Below the pieces are notes generated by a model. That model saw nothing but the letters and a program-made list of their open reading frames with translations, was not told where the DNA came from and searched no databases. Shown here in pieces: positions 1-11,896 of a stretch of DNA of 64,000 bases. Position 1 is the first letter of the stretch. Each line of letters opens with the position of its first letter. Position numbers and translations under genes: made by a program. The stretch lies in contig NZ_CP120836.1 of assembly GCF_049200465.1 (NCBI RefSeq), positions 5,146,001 to 5,210,000 on the forward strand, given 5' to 3'. Source of the DNA: Leptothermofonsia sp049200465. Lineage in GTDB: Bacteria; Cyanobacteriota; Cyanobacteriia; Leptolyngbyales; Leptolyngbyaceae.

Positions 1-42
1 CTGATAAGGGTGAGGTCCCTGGTTCGAGTCCAGGATGGCCCA
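1..42 (+). tRNA. tRNA-Ile (GAT), 3' part
   Basis: The window opens inside the anticodon loop (CTGATAA, anticodon GAT). A T arm with GGTTCGAGTCC and the 3' acceptor strand ATGGCCC plus discriminator A follow. The 5' half and the 16S gene lie outside the window. Its place before tRNA-Ala and 23S rRNA is the usual cyanobacterial rRNA spacer order. Confidence 0.93.
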
Positions 43-165
43 CCTTTGAAAGCGGGAAGAAAGAAGAAAGCTGAAAGTGAGAAGAATGAAGAGGAAAGTT
101 TTCTACTTTTGACTTTTCTTTTTTGTTATTTCTTTTTTACTGTTCATCTTTTATCTTTCACCTAA

Positions 166-238
166 GGGGGTTTAGCTCAGTTGGTAGAGCGCCTGCTTTG
201 CAAGCAGGATGTCAGGAGTTCGAGTCTCCTAACCTCCA
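166..238 (+). tRNA. tRNA-Ala (TGC)
   Basis: A complete cloverleaf is readable: acceptor GGGGGTT paired with AACCTCC (one G-T pair), D arm GCTC/GAGC, anticodon stem CCTGC/GCAGG around loop TTTGCAA (anticodon TGC), T arm AGGAG/CTCCT, discriminator A. No CCA is encoded directly after it. It is the second tRNA of the rRNA operon spacer. Confidence 0.97.
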
Positions 239-368
239 CTGGAGAATTGCTTAGGGTGATTGTCCAAGAGGAAAAGTCTTCAGCAACTCGACTAAAGAAC
301 TCAACCAGTTGCCTATACGGCTGCGTAGTGGGGTAAATTAGAGAGCCTGCTGGAGTCGAATCCAGCCA

Positions 369-386
369 GAACCTTGAAAACTGCAT
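369..386 (+). promoter_or_regulatory. boxA-like antitermination motif in the 16S-23S spacer
   Basis: GAACCTTGAAAACTGCAT sits about 115 nt before the 23S gene. Cyanobacterial spacer studies place the antitermination boxA at this position. The same 18 bases recur exactly in the CRISPR leader at 53305-53322. The rest of the spacer (239-502) contains no gene. Confidence 0.75.
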
Positions 387-502
387 AGAACTTGTCAGGT
401 AGATGAGGAGTTGGTGACGTGGGAGTAGAGGGTAGGGATTGCCTAACTTCAAGACCCTAGTCCTAACACCTTTCATCACAGACACCAATGAACTTGTTAA
501 GT

Positions 503-3376
<2,874 letters not shown>

Positions 3377-3568
3377 CACATTCATTGGGTTGGGGGTGAA
3401 GTCTCAGGAGAGCCGGTCACAGTGCTTGCTCTGAGCGAATCATCCTGATTAATATGACAAGTTACTATGCAGCCTTCAGGGTTCTGAGGGGGAAAGGGGT
3501 CAGGATAACGCCTGAGTCTGATGATTCGGTCTCCCCGTCCTGACTCGCTCCCCTCATTCCAAAGCTTT

Positions 3569-3684
3569 CCTGGTGTCTATGGCGGTGTGGCACCACCCTC
3601 ATCCATCCCGAACTGAGGTGTGAAACGCATCTGCGGCGAAGATAGTTGGACGGCTGCGTCCCGCAAAAATAGCTCGATGCCAGG
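3569..3684 (+). rRNA. 5S ribosomal RNA
   Basis: A gene of about 116 nt follows 23S by about 190 nt. Its ends CCTGGTGT and ATGCCAGG pair as helix I, and the internal CATCCCGAACTGAGGTG stretch is the conserved 5S core. It is the last gene of the rRNA operon. Confidence 0.95.
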
Positions 3685-3695
3685 GTAATTGTGTT

Positions 3696-3730
3696 AAAAC
3701 TCCTTTTCAGGATTCTGAAAAGGAGTTTTT
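3696..3730 (+). terminator. Rho-independent terminator of the rRNA operon
   Basis: AAAACTCCTTTTCAG and CTGAAAAGGAGTTTTT form a 15-bp stem around the loop GATT, ending in a T run. It lies 12 nt after the 5S gene, the expected place for operon termination. Confidence 0.92.
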
Positions 3731-3798
3731 ATTATTGAATATGAATTGATGTAGCAGTATCGAGAATAAAAAGGCGATCGCCCCAAAGATAGAGTCTT

Positions 3799-4723
3799 AT
3801 GAACATCTGTGATTTTCTGTTTGCCTTATCTGCTTTAACGGCTTTGCAATTGGCCTATCCAAAGGCAGAAATTGCTTTCCTGGCTAGGAGCTGGCATCAG
3901 CAATTTCTTTCTCGAAGACCATCCCCAGTTGATTGAGTGATTGTAATTCCTGAGGGTGGGATTAGGAATAAATTCCCGGATGGGAAGTTGTTTCGTTAGT
4001 TGGTGCCAACCAATGGGCTGGAACCTTCTTTTTCAGTTGCTGAGGTAGATTTGCTAAAGTCTCAGCAGATTGTGCTGGAAACGGTTTCTCCATCGGTTGT
4101 GCTGCATCCGGATAAGAGTGCTCCTCGCCGTTGTTGGTCGGGGCAAAAGTTTGCAGCCGTTGGAAACGCTTTAGCAAAAACTGGCGCCCAAGTGGTTATA
4201 ACTGGAATAGAACAGGACTATGACTGGTACAAGCCATAGTAGACACCATGAAATTTGGTGCTCAAAATGCGTGTGGAAAACTTTCGCTAAATGGACTGGC
4301 AGGATTATGTTCCCGATGTCTGGTTATAGTTTCTAACGACACGGGTCCCTTACATTTAGCGAGAGCCGTTGGAACGGCAACGGTTGGTATTTATAGCGGT
4401 AGTCATTATGGTTAGGACGGGGTGCAGGGGTTCAACCCCTGGCTGGGGGCGAAGCCCCCACTCCCTCTCTAATTCCAATGTCCTAACGTACCCGCGTAGA
4501 GCTATATTGGTGCGGCAATTTAATTACGGCAGGAGCAATGACTCGGATGTTTCATCGCCCAGCTATTTCATGGCGGCTTGCCTGTCCTGTCTGTGGGGTT
4601 GATTGCACCCGCGACACCTGCGAACATTCTGATTCATTTGTTAATGATGTCTCTACTACCCAGGAAGTGATTGATTCAGCTTTAGATCTGCTGAACATGT
4701 GTCGCTATTTGATCAAGAATTAA
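3799..4723 (+). pseudogene. Glycosyltransferase family 9 (heptosyltransferase-like) pseudogene, split by a MITE
   Basis: Pieces of one GT9 protein are scattered over the three plus frames. The N-terminus reads MNICDFLFALSALTALQLAY and is stopped after about 45 codons. A middle part has ITG near 4198. The nucleotide-binding motif SNDTGPLHLARAVG lies near 4335-4377. The tail has WRLACPVCG, paired cysteines and HSDSFVNDV, typical of cyanobacterial GT9 proteins. At least two frameshifts or deletions are needed to join the parts. The last interruption is a clean insertion of a 115-bp element after GGT ATT TA; removing it restores the codons for G-I-Y-W-C-G-N. The gene once added sugars in cell-surface polysaccharide assembly and cannot make the full enzyme now. 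Confidence 0.82.
4392..4506 (+). mobile_element. TATAGC-family MITE, copy 1 (inside the GT9 pseudogene)
   Basis: The 115-bp element runs from TATAGCGGTAG to GTAGAGCTATA, so its ends are imperfect inverted repeats. Inside are two GC-rich hairpins (CAGGGG/CCCCTG and GGGGGC-GAA-GCCCCC). It encodes no protein. The flanking TA dinucleotides fit a TA target duplication, as made by IS630/Tc1-mariner transposases; removing the element plus one TA restores the interrupted codons. Ten other copies lie in the window. Confidence 0.85.
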
Positions 4724-4803
4724 CATTCACTCATCTATTCCTTGTTAGTTTATCTACCTTCCGTGGGAATTCTCTTAAAAGAAATTCAGTAGAGTGAAGT
4801 ATT

Positions 4804-5337
4804 ATGTCAAGTGCCGGATTAAACAAATGGATTGTCAGTGGTAATTTGGCTGCAGATGCTGAAATTAAAACGGTTGATTTGAAAAGTGGCGAAAAAGCAA
4901 AGGTTGCAGAAGCAACCATGTACGTTCGTAAGCCACGCAGTAAGGATGAATCGTTTACTGTGCGCTTGAGCATCTGGGAAAACTCTGCTGCATGGAGAAA
5001 GCTCCCTTATCTGAAGAAAGGATCGTTGATTATCTGTACTGGGACTGTTGAGCCCAATCCATTTATTTCTAGCAGTGACAATAAGCCTAAGGCTGGATTA
5101 AGGATGACAGTGGTGGATATCGACCTTGACAATGTTCGGGGAATAGAAGAAGAGGGAGAACAAATAGAAAGCCCCCCGACTGATATGGCTCCAAAACCTG
5201 ATATGCTTCCAAAAAGCGAAGTCCAGCCTGCTGCTGCACCTCAAGGTTCCGTCAATGGCAAGGAGGCTAAAGTGAAGGGAAATGAAGTTGCGTCTCAACC
5301 GAACGGGAATAAAGCAGCCGTCACAGCAAAGAGCTAA
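4804..5337 (+). CDS. Single-stranded DNA-binding protein (SSB family)
   Basis: The 177-residue protein starts MSSAGLNKWIVSGNLAADAE. Residues 5-105 have the pattern of an SSB OB fold: the NxWxxxGNLxxDxE start, a strand with FTVRLSIWENSA, then GSLIICTGTVEPNPF. Residues 110-177 form a disordered proline-, lysine- and glutamine-rich tail. The tail does not end in the acidic DDDIPF-like tip that bacterial SSBs use to bind partners; it ends AAVTAKS. This could therefore be an accessory SSB paralogue rather than the main replication SSB. It has no operon partner: a pseudogene lies upstream and a repeat element downstream. Confidence 0.8.
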   Translation: MSSAGLNKWIVSGNLAADAEIKTVDLKSGEKAKVAEATMYVRKPRSKDESFTVRLSIWENSAAWRKLPYLKKGSLIICTGTVEPNPFISSSDNKPKAGLRMTVVDIDLDNVRGIEEEGEQIESPPTDMAPKPDMLPKSEVQPAAAPQGSVNGKEAKVKGNEVASQPNGNKAAVTAKS

Positions 5338-5643
5338 GGCGGTCTCTAAACTGTAAGTAGGTTTTGTAGGGGCGCTCTATGGAACGTCCCTAGTGGCTCA
5401 CCAAAAGAATTTTGCCTGATTATCTAATGCCCAGAAAAAACAATTTACGGGGTTTTGAAGGGTTTGCAATCCTTCAAAATCTATTTGACAGACTACTAGG
5501 GGTATGGAAACAGCAAATGTGAAACACAACTATGAAGCATGGGGTTGTCTCCTGATGAATAGCCAGACAAGGAAGGTTAGCCGTTGAAAAACGACTTAAA
5601 ATAAGAGTCTGACCTTATAATTTGTGATTCCAATTTGTCTAGC
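5338..5643. other. Intergenic region ssb-miaB
   Basis: It holds a 108-bp inverted-repeat element (5391-5498) and a TATAAT hexamer at 5616-5621 that could be the -10 box of miaB. No convincing -35 box and no gene are visible. Confidence 0.5.
5391..5498. repeat. TAGTGG/CTACTA small inverted-repeat element, copy 1
   Basis: The ends TAGTGG and GACTACTA are inverted relative to each other. The centre contains the hairpin TTTTGAAGGG/CCTTCAAAA. A related 107-bp copy lies at 35141-35247 with matching ends and the same central hairpin. It encodes no protein and looks like a non-autonomous mobile element. Confidence 0.7.
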
Positions 5644-6996
5644 ATGACTGTAAATTCCCGCCGCTACCATATCACTACGTTTGGCTGTCAGATGAATAAA
5701 GCTGACTCTGAACGGATGGCGGGCATTCTAGAAAAAATGGGCTTTGAGTGGGTGGAACAGCCGGATGATGCCAATTTGATTCTCTACAACACCTGTACGA
5801 TTCGGGACAATGCTGAGCAAAAGGTTTATTCCTATCTTGGGCGGCAGGCGAAACGAAAGCAGGAGCAACCGGATTTAACGTTAGTGGTAGCTGGATGTGT
5901 TGCGCAGCAAGAGGGAGAGAAGTTGTTGCGCCGTGTTCCTGAGCTTGATCTGGTGATGGGGCCGCAGCATGCCAATCGGCTGGAAGATTTACTGGAGCAG
6001 GTTTTTAGTGGAAGCCAGGTAGTGGCTACTGAACCTGTCCATATCATGGAGGACATTACGAAACCCAGGCGGGACAGTGAGATTACGGCCTGGGTAAATG
6101 TGATTTATGGATGTAATGAACGGTGTACTTATTGTATAGTCCCCAATGTTCGAGGAGTAGAGCAATCCCGCACACCGGAATCGATTCGGGCGGAGATAGA
6201 AGAATTGGGTCGGCAGGGCTATAAGGAAGTGACTTTGCTGGGGCAAAATATTGATGCCTATGGCCGGGATTTGCCTAGAGTTACTGAGGATGGTCGTCAC
6301 AGGTATACGCTTACGGATTTGCTCTATTTCGTTCATGATGTACCGGGAATTGAGCGAATTCGATTTGCAACCAGTCACCCGCGTTATTTCACAGAGCGAC
6401 TGATTCGTGCCTGTGCAGAGCTGCCCAAGGTCTGTGAGCATTTTCACATTCCGTTTCAGTCTGGAGATAATGGGGTACTCAAGGCAATGGCACGGGGCTA
6501 TACCCATGAGAAGTATCGCCGGATTATTCATACCATTCGGGAGTATATGCCGGATGCGGCGATCAGTGCGGATGCCATTGTGGGTTTTCCTGGAGAGACG
6601 GAAGCGCAGTTTGAGAACACACTGAAACTGGTGGAGGATATTGCCTTTGACCAGTTGAACACGGCGGCCTATTCACCTCGACCAGGAACTCCGGCAGCGC
6701 TTTGGGAAAATCAGGTGAGTGAGGAGGTGAAGAGCGATCGCCTGCAACGCCTGAATCATCTGGTGGCTACCAAAGCGGCTGAACGCTCATTGCGCTATTT
6801 GAACCGTGTTGAAGAAATTCTGGTGGAAGATCAGAATCCGAAAGACCCTACCCAGGTAATGGGACGCACTCGCAGTAACCGCCTGACCTTTTTTCCTGGG
6901 GACATTGCTGAATTGAAGGGGAAACTGGCGAAGGTGAGGATTACGGAAGCGAGAGCATTTAGCTTAACGGGTGAGTTGGTAGGAGAGGCCGTATAG
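5644..6996 (+). CDS. miaB: tRNA-2-methylthio-N6-dimethylallyladenosine synthase MiaB
   Basis: This radical-SAM methylthiotransferase adds the 2-methylthio group to i6A37 of tRNAs reading UNN codons. The 450-residue protein has the N-terminal UPF0004 domain with the three cluster-binding cysteines in TFGCQMNKADSER, YNTCTIRDNA and VAGCVAQQEG. The radical-SAM CxxxCxxC follows as YGCNERCTYCIVPNVRG around residue 156, and a C-terminal TRAM-like domain covers about residues 375-440. Length is normal. The ATG at 5644 is preferred; an in-frame TTG nine bases upstream is possible, and neither has a strong ribosome-binding site. It is monocistronic. Confidence 0.95.
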   Translation: MTVNSRRYHITTFGCQMNKADSERMAGILEKMGFEWVEQPDDANLILYNTCTIRDNAEQKVYSYLGRQAKRKQEQPDLTLVVAGCVAQQEGEKLLRRVPELDLVMGPQHANRLEDLLEQVFSGSQVVATEPVHIMEDITKPRRDSEITAWVNVIYGCNERCTYCIVPNVRGVEQSRTPESIRAEIEELGRQGYKEVTLLGQNIDAYGRDLPRVTEDGRHRYTLTDLLYFVHDVPGIERIRFATSHPRYFTERLIRACAELPKVCEHFHIPFQSGDNGVLKAMARGYTHEKYRRIIHTIREYMPDAAISADAIVGFPGETEAQFENTLKLVEDIAFDQLNTAAYSPRPGTPAALWENQVSEEVKSDRLQRLNHLVATKAAERSLRYLNRVEEILVEDQNPKDPTQVMGRTRSNRLTFFPGDIAELKGKLAKVRITEARAFSLTGELVGEAV

Positions 6997-7055
6997 GATC
7001 GCTATATCATTCATTCAATTCATCTGATTGAAGATGCTTTGATTATAAGGTTTGA

Positions 7056-8693
7056 TTATAAGGAGCGATCAACTGGTTTCTGTAAATGGGAGGGGTTTTT
7101 GATCGATTCTTTCAATGCCTGCTCTACTTTGTTCATCACGCCTGGCCAGTCTCCCGGATGGTTCTGGCGGAAGAGGCGCATCGTGGGGTACCAGGGAGTG
7201 TCTTCGCGGTGCAGCAGCCAGCGCCAGTCAGGGACGTAGGAGAGCAAAGTCCAGACAGGTTTGCCTAAAGCCCCAGCCAGATGGGCAATGGAGGTATCAA
7301 CGGTGATGACGAGATCGAGTTGGGCGATCGCGGTTGCCGTATCTGCCATATCGTTTAACTGGTTACTCAAATCTTGAACCTGGGTTTCATCACTGAGTTC
7401 AAGCAAATCCACTTGGGGAATGCCCTTCTGCAAGCTGTAGTAGACAATCCCTGGAATGTTGAAAAGGGGTTGAAAGTGGATTAGAGGGCAGGAGCGCACC
7501 TGATTACGCTTGTAAAGATTGCCACCTGACCAGACAATGCCGACTTTCAACTGGGTTTCTGGAGAATGATTGAGGTGCCAATTTGATGCAGGCGGATGCA
7601 GATAAGGGACTGCATTAGGGACAGTTTCTAGAGTGGTGCCCAGGATGTGGGGTAGGCTGAGCAGCGGTGCATAGGTGTGGAATTCGGGAAGGGGAAACCC
7701 CAGAGGGACCAACTGATCAATCCCTGGAATCGTTGCCATAAGTCGCATTAACGGTTTATGGCAGGTGAAAACGATCCGTCCACCTTTTTGAGCGATGATA
7801 GGGGCATAGCGAATGAACTGAATGGTGTCGCCCAGTCCTTGTTCCGCATGGAGCAGGAGGGTGCGCCCTTTGAGATGAGAACCATCCCAGACTGGCTGTT
7901 TAAATGGGCAAGGTGGAAACTCCCCCGTGTGGAGTCGCCATTCGTACTCGGCAAAACCTTCCTGATAGTTACCTTGAATCAATAATAGGAGACCGCGATT
8001 ATAGTGGGCATTGGGATTATTGGGAGCGAGCTGCAATGCTCGATTGAAACAATCTGCTGCTTCCGCAAACTTTCCCTGCTCGTGCAACGCAGTGCCCAGG
8101 CTAATGTGAGCTTCTCCACAGTTGGGTTGAGCAGCGAGTGCCCGTTGATGAAAGGAGATGGCGGTTTTCACTTTCCCCTGACGTTGCAGAATCACACCAA
8201 TGTTGTTCAGAGTTTGGGGTTCCTCGGGCTGGATAATAAGAGCCTGCTGATAGTAGGTCAGGGCTTCGTCCAGTTTGTTTTGGTCTTGAAAAATCGCCCC
8301 TAAACCGTCGTAGGCTTTCAGATTTTTGGGCTCAAAGTTCGCGATCTGGCTGTAGTTGGCGATCGCTTCTTCAATCATTTGCCTTCCCAGTTTCCAAAGG
8401 GCGAGGCAGAGGTTTTCTCTTGCCCCTGTAAAACTGGGTTTAATCGTGAGCGCCTGACGGTAAAGGGCAATTCCCTCCTCCAACTGACCCTTTTGACAGG
8501 CAATGACTCCCAGTAAATTCAGGACTTCGACCTGTTGAGGCTGCTGCTGCAAAATTTGCCGATAAATCTGTTCTGCCTGGGTTAAGCGCCCTGCCTGGTG
8601 ATGGGCAGTTGCGGTGGCCAGTGCTTCAGAGAGGTTGGATCGGTTGAGAGAAAGATTGTCCACTGGTAAGGAGGGGGAAGGGGAATTCAACAT
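7056..8693 (-). CDS. TPR protein with C-terminal GT9-like glycosyltransferase domain
   Basis: Residues 20-270 hold about seven TPR units (for example AHISLGTALHEQGKFAEAAD, AHYNRGLLLLIQGNYQEGF). Residues 290-530 match the fold of heptosyltransferase-like enzymes: LLLHAEQGLGDTIQFIRYAP, then KVGIVWSGG, and near the end LVITVDTSIAHLAGALGKPVW, the donor-nucleotide-binding signature. Such TPR-GT9 fusions are frequent in cyanobacteria, where they probably glycosylate proteins or surface polymers; the acceptor is unknown. The protein is 545 residues and appears intact. It is convergent with miaB and divergent from the small membrane-protein gene at 8802. Confidence 0.85.
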   Translation of the reverse strand: MLNSPSPSLPVDNLSLNRSNLSEALATATAHHQAGRLTQAEQIYRQILQQQPQQVEVLNLLGVIACQKGQLEEGIALYRQALTIKPSFTGARENLCLALWKLGRQMIEEAIANYSQIANFEPKNLKAYDGLGAIFQDQNKLDEALTYYQQALIIQPEEPQTLNNIGVILQRQGKVKTAISFHQRALAAQPNCGEAHISLGTALHEQGKFAEAADCFNRALQLAPNNPNAHYNRGLLLLIQGNYQEGFAEYEWRLHTGEFPPCPFKQPVWDGSHLKGRTLLLHAEQGLGDTIQFIRYAPIIAQKGGRIVFTCHKPLMRLMATIPGIDQLVPLGFPLPEFHTYAPLLSLPHILGTTLETVPNAVPYLHPPASNWHLNHSPETQLKVGIVWSGGNLYKRNQVRSCPLIHFQPLFNIPGIVYYSLQKGIPQVDLLELSDETQVQDLSNQLNDMADTATAIAQLDLVITVDTSIAHLAGALGKPVWTLLSYVPDWRWLLHREDTPWYPTMRLFRQNHPGDWPGVMNKVEQALKESIKNPSHLQKPVDRSL

Positions 8694-8801
8694 AGTATTC
8701 TGCGCCCGCCGACAGGAAAGTTTGTTTCCTGAGCGTTTAATTTTCGTTAAGATGCTAACCAGACAAAATGACGAGGGTGCTGATCAGAAAAGATTCTACC
8801 T

Positions 8802-9227
8802 GTGATGCTCTCTGCACCTCCACTCCATAATGGGATTGCCATGTTAAGTGAATTTCTGCCGTTTGATTTTGATATAGACCCGATGACAATTGCCGGAATG
8901 GGGTTATGGTCTCTGGCGCTATACCTTGGGTTTTCTCCAATCAGTGATTGGGTGACTGAGCAGCTTAACCGCTGGTTTAATTTTGCGGAGCGATCGCTGT
9001 ATACCTCGACTGAAGAGTTCGAGCGTACCCGCCGTGCTAGAGAAGCACTTAATCAGTTCTACGCATCAGTTTTCAGTATTGTGCCCTTTTTGGTTGTGGG
9101 TGGGTTTTGCAATTATGGCGTGGAATGGGGACTGGGTCGCAGTTGGTCAATCAGCATTGGAATATTAGCCTGCGTTGGTTGTGGCATTTATGATCTGGGG
9201 CGACGGGATGGGGAGGCTTCAGAGTAA
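8802..9227 (+). CDS. Conserved cyanobacterial small membrane protein, function unknown
   Basis: The protein has two clear hydrophobic segments: MTIAGMGLWSLALYLGFSPI near the N-terminus and IVPFLVVGGFCNYGVEW further on, followed by SISIGILACVGCGIYDLGRR. Between them is a charged amphipathic stretch (STEEFERTRRAREALNQFYA). The GTG at 8802 gives 141 residues. The internal ATG at 8841 (MLSEFLPFDFDIDP) gives 128 residues and is probably the true start, because the residues before it look non-conserved. I recognise the pattern from other cyanobacteria but know no function. It lies 100 bp upstream of the Ca2+/H+ antiporter gene on the same strand and may be co-transcribed with it. Confidence 0.7.
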   Translation: MMLSAPPLHNGIAMLSEFLPFDFDIDPMTIAGMGLWSLALYLGFSPISDWVTEQLNRWFNFAERSLYTSTEEFERTRRAREALNQFYASVFSIVPFLVVGGFCNYGVEWGLGRSWSISIGILACVGCGIYDLGRRDGEASE

Positions 9228-9326
9228 GCGTTATTAGCACCCCCTGCCTGATCTGTTGCGCAACCGTCAGAAGTTAGTGTTACAAGGCATGCTGTATCAC
9301 GGATTTCAGAGGGTTCTCCTTGCTTT

Positions 9327-10418
9327 ATGGCATTCAAAAATATCATTTCCTTTGGCTTACTGATTTTTATTCCTATCTCTATTGCTGCTGAGCATTTTGA
9401 ATGGGGATCCCTGGCGGTGTTTGCTCTATCGGCAATCGCAATTGTTCCGCTGGCCATCTGGCTGAGCACGGCAACAGAAGAAGTCGCGGTGACTGCTGGA
9501 CCTTCAATTGGAGGTTTATTAAACGCAGTTTTTGGTAACGCGACGGAGTTAATTATTGCCCTGGTAGCCTTAAAAGAAGGACTGGTGGATATTGTCAAAG
9601 CCAGCATCACGGGAACGATTATTAGCAATTTGCTGCTAGTGATGGGGCTGTCGATGCTACTGGGGGGCTTGCGCTACAAAGAGCAAGAGTTTCAGCCAGT
9701 GGTGGCGCGAGTAAATGGTTCCACGATGACGCTGGCGGTGAGTGCGATCGTGGTTCCCGCGATGGTGATCTCTACATCGAATGTCGTGGAGTCCTCAGCC
9801 ATTAGTGGTCTATCGGTCACTGTGGCGGTGGTTTTAATTGTGGTTTACCTGCTAACAGTGCTTTTTTCTTTAAATACCCACTCGTACTTGTATGAAGTAG
9901 CGGAAGCAGACCTGGAGAACGATCCTGCTGAAGTTGGCCACACTTCTGAACATAAGCCGAATCTCTGGTTGTGGGTGGGGGTATTGCTGGTAGCAACCAT
10001 TGCCGTCGCATTTGAATCGGAAATCTTTGTCGGTGCTGTTGAAGAAGCAACAAAGGGATTGGGGTTGACTCCACTTTTTACCGGTGTAATTTTGCTGCCA
10101 CTGGTGGGGGGAGCAGCGGAATATGTCACAGCCGTCAGGGTTGCTATGAAAAACAATATGGACTTGTCCGTGTCTGTGGCGATGGGATCAAGCTTGCTGG
10201 TGGCACTGCTGGTGGCTCCGATTCTGGTGCTTGTGGGGCAGGTGATCGGGCAGCCGATGGACTTGAACTTTAACCTGTTTGAAGTAGTGGCTGTCACGCT
10301 AGCAGTGGCGATCGCCAACCTGATTAGTCTGGATGGCCGCTCAAATTGGTTAGAAGGAATTTTACTCTTGGCGACTTATATTGTTTTGGGAGCAGCTTTC
10401 TACTTCCACCCCATTTGA
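9327..10418 (+). CDS. cax: Calcium/proton exchanger (CAX family)
   Basis: This inner-membrane antiporter exports Ca2+ in exchange for H+. The 363-residue protein has about eleven hydrophobic segments and both family signature repeats: GNATELIIALVALKEGLVDI with ASITGTIISNLLLVMG (about residues 72-112), and GGAAEYVTAVRVAMKNNMD with SVAMGSSLLVALLVAP (about residues 258-300). The glutamates in the two repeats are the ion-binding residues. A short acidic loop (EVAEADLENDPAEVG) separates the halves. Length is normal and no N-terminal regulatory extension is present. The gene is convergent with the PEP-CTERM gene. Confidence 0.93.
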   Translation: MAFKNIISFGLLIFIPISIAAEHFEWGSLAVFALSAIAIVPLAIWLSTATEEVAVTAGPSIGGLLNAVFGNATELIIALVALKEGLVDIVKASITGTIISNLLLVMGLSMLLGGLRYKEQEFQPVVARVNGSTMTLAVSAIVVPAMVISTSNVVESSAISGLSVTVAVVLIVVYLLTVLFSLNTHSYLYEVAEADLENDPAEVGHTSEHKPNLWLWVGVLLVATIAVAFESEIFVGAVEEATKGLGLTPLFTGVILLPLVGGAAEYVTAVRVAMKNNMDLSVSVAMGSSLLVALLVAPILVLVGQVIGQPMDLNFNLFEVVAVTLAVAIANLISLDGRSNWLEGILLLATYIVLGAAFYFHPI

Positions 10419-10495
10419 AGTGAAACGGGGTAAACCCACAGGTCTACCCCAGCAACAGGAAGCACACGTACCGACAAAGATTCAGGAATATCAAA

Positions 10496-11158
10496 CTATT
10501 TCGGCTGGAATGGCTTGTTTCGCTTCCGCAGCCTTAAACCCAGACTCAATAAACCGAGTCCAAGAAGACTCCCCGCTATTTCGGACGGTTCTGGCACAGC
10601 GGCTGTGGGATCTTCGGGATCTTCAGGATCGCCCGCCCCTCCCAGAACGCGTTGATAAGTGATCAGAGTACTGATGAGTTCCCCAAAGGAGAAATTGGTG
10701 GTGCCCACCAGGAGACCTCCTTTTTCCTCAACTTCCTTTCCAAATTCTGTCACCTGTTTAGGCACGATGAAGAATCCTGGATTTGTGCCGGAAGCAACAA
10801 CTAGGAAGCTCAGCCCAACAAACTGGCCATTGTCAAAATAAACTTTGGGAAAGGAGAAAAACGCTGCGTCGTCTTCTTCGGTATATTGGACACTCAGGAA
10901 ATTGAACTCAACCTCTAGCTCACCAAAGGAAGGCGACACCGATTCCAGTGTAGTTGGAGTTGGGTTTTTTCCCGTCAGGACGGCATCGTCATAGCTGAAA
11001 TTCCCTTGATAGGTACCGGTATATTCTCCTGTAGGGACATTAATAGTGAAATTGTAGGTTATCCTGGCTGCCTGGGCAGGGTTTGTCGCCACCATGAAGC
11101 TCAGGGCAGTGGCTCCTACAACTGTTGCAAGGGGCGTCGTGAGAATAGACTTGATCAT
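10496..11158 (-). CDS. PEP-CTERM sorting domain protein
   Basis: A Sec signal peptide ends near residue 30 (FMVATNPAQAA). The 150-residue middle part is beta-rich and has no family I can name. The C-terminus carries the exosortase recognition tripartite signal: VPEPSE, a hydrophobic helix IAGSLLGLGLLSLGL and the basic cluster RLRKR. It is therefore predicted to be exported and processed at the cell surface by an exosortase that is not in this window. The start ATG at 11158 is followed at once by a basic N-region (MIKS). Confidence 0.85.
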   Translation of the reverse strand: MIKSILTTPLATVVGATALSFMVATNPAQAARITYNFTINVPTGEYTGTYQGNFSYDDAVLTGKNPTPTTLESVSPSFGELEVEFNFLSVQYTEEDDAAFFSFPKVYFDNGQFVGLSFLVVASGTNPGFFIVPKQVTEFGKEVEEKGGLLVGTTNFSFGELISTLITYQRVLGGAGDPEDPEDPTAAVPEPSEIAGSLLGLGLLSLGLRLRKRNKPFQPK

Positions 11159-11896
11159 GATTTCCCCGTATGTCAGGAGAGGTGGACTAAAAGAGGACCC
11201 GCCAGGTTGATGCAGGTTTTACCTGGAGAATAACTTTCGCACAACCAGAAACGCTCCCCGGAGAAAAGCGATTTAGTTGTGATCGCAAACAACAGGGAAC
11301 TCCAAGTGTAGATGCCACCACCCTGTTGCCTCCTGATACTCGGAGACATGCTCAACGCAGCATAACCGAAGTCGATAGGGATCGGCCAGTAAACTACGCA
11401 GTCTTTACCAAAAGAAAATAAACGAGAGGCAAACTGCAACCGTATAGGTTAGTTAGATTCACTTATCTAAAGTAAAGTTTCCATTTAATTAATTATCTCC
11501 GGAGAAGTTTTGAAGCTTAAAGGTTTGGTGAAGGTACCGAGCTATATCAATCCTGAATCCTTGTGAAAAAGGAGCATTGTGAGAGGCTTTCCCAGAATCA
11601 GCAACATGTCAGGCCGAAATAATAGGAGAGCAAGAAGAAAAACCTGTATCCGAAATTTAGTTATCAGAACTGTATCTGTATTACAATACTACTCTGTAGT
11701 ATCTAATTTTCTCCTCTGTCCTGATGTTCTATAGCAACTGACTTAATGAAATTGGCACGACAGAGGGATTCAGTGTTACGAAAACTCATTTGAGCCACTG
11801 CTGCAAACCGTAGTCAGGTTGCTGCTCGTTTGGGCTGACCAGAAATGGCAACGGTACTCAGCATTCATTATCTGTATTTCTCTGGAAGGAGGAGTC
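11159..11896. other. Long intergenic region, no gene seen
   Basis: This 738-bp region lies between the divergent PEP-CTERM and ABC transporter genes and must hold both promoters. It is AT-rich near 11470-11500 and 11640-11740. Short open frames here have no recognisable protein pattern. I find no tRNA, inverted-repeat element or clear operator. Confidence 0.4.

Noticed and set aside
10428..10450. GGGGTA...TACCCC inverted repeat between cax and the PEP-CTERM gene as a bidirectional terminator
   Set aside because: The stem is only 6 bp with mismatches and lacks a T run on either side.
11173..11439. 88-codon minus-strand frame upstream of the PEP-CTERM gene
   Set aside because: No motif or signal; it occupies the likely promoter region of the PEP-CTERM gene.
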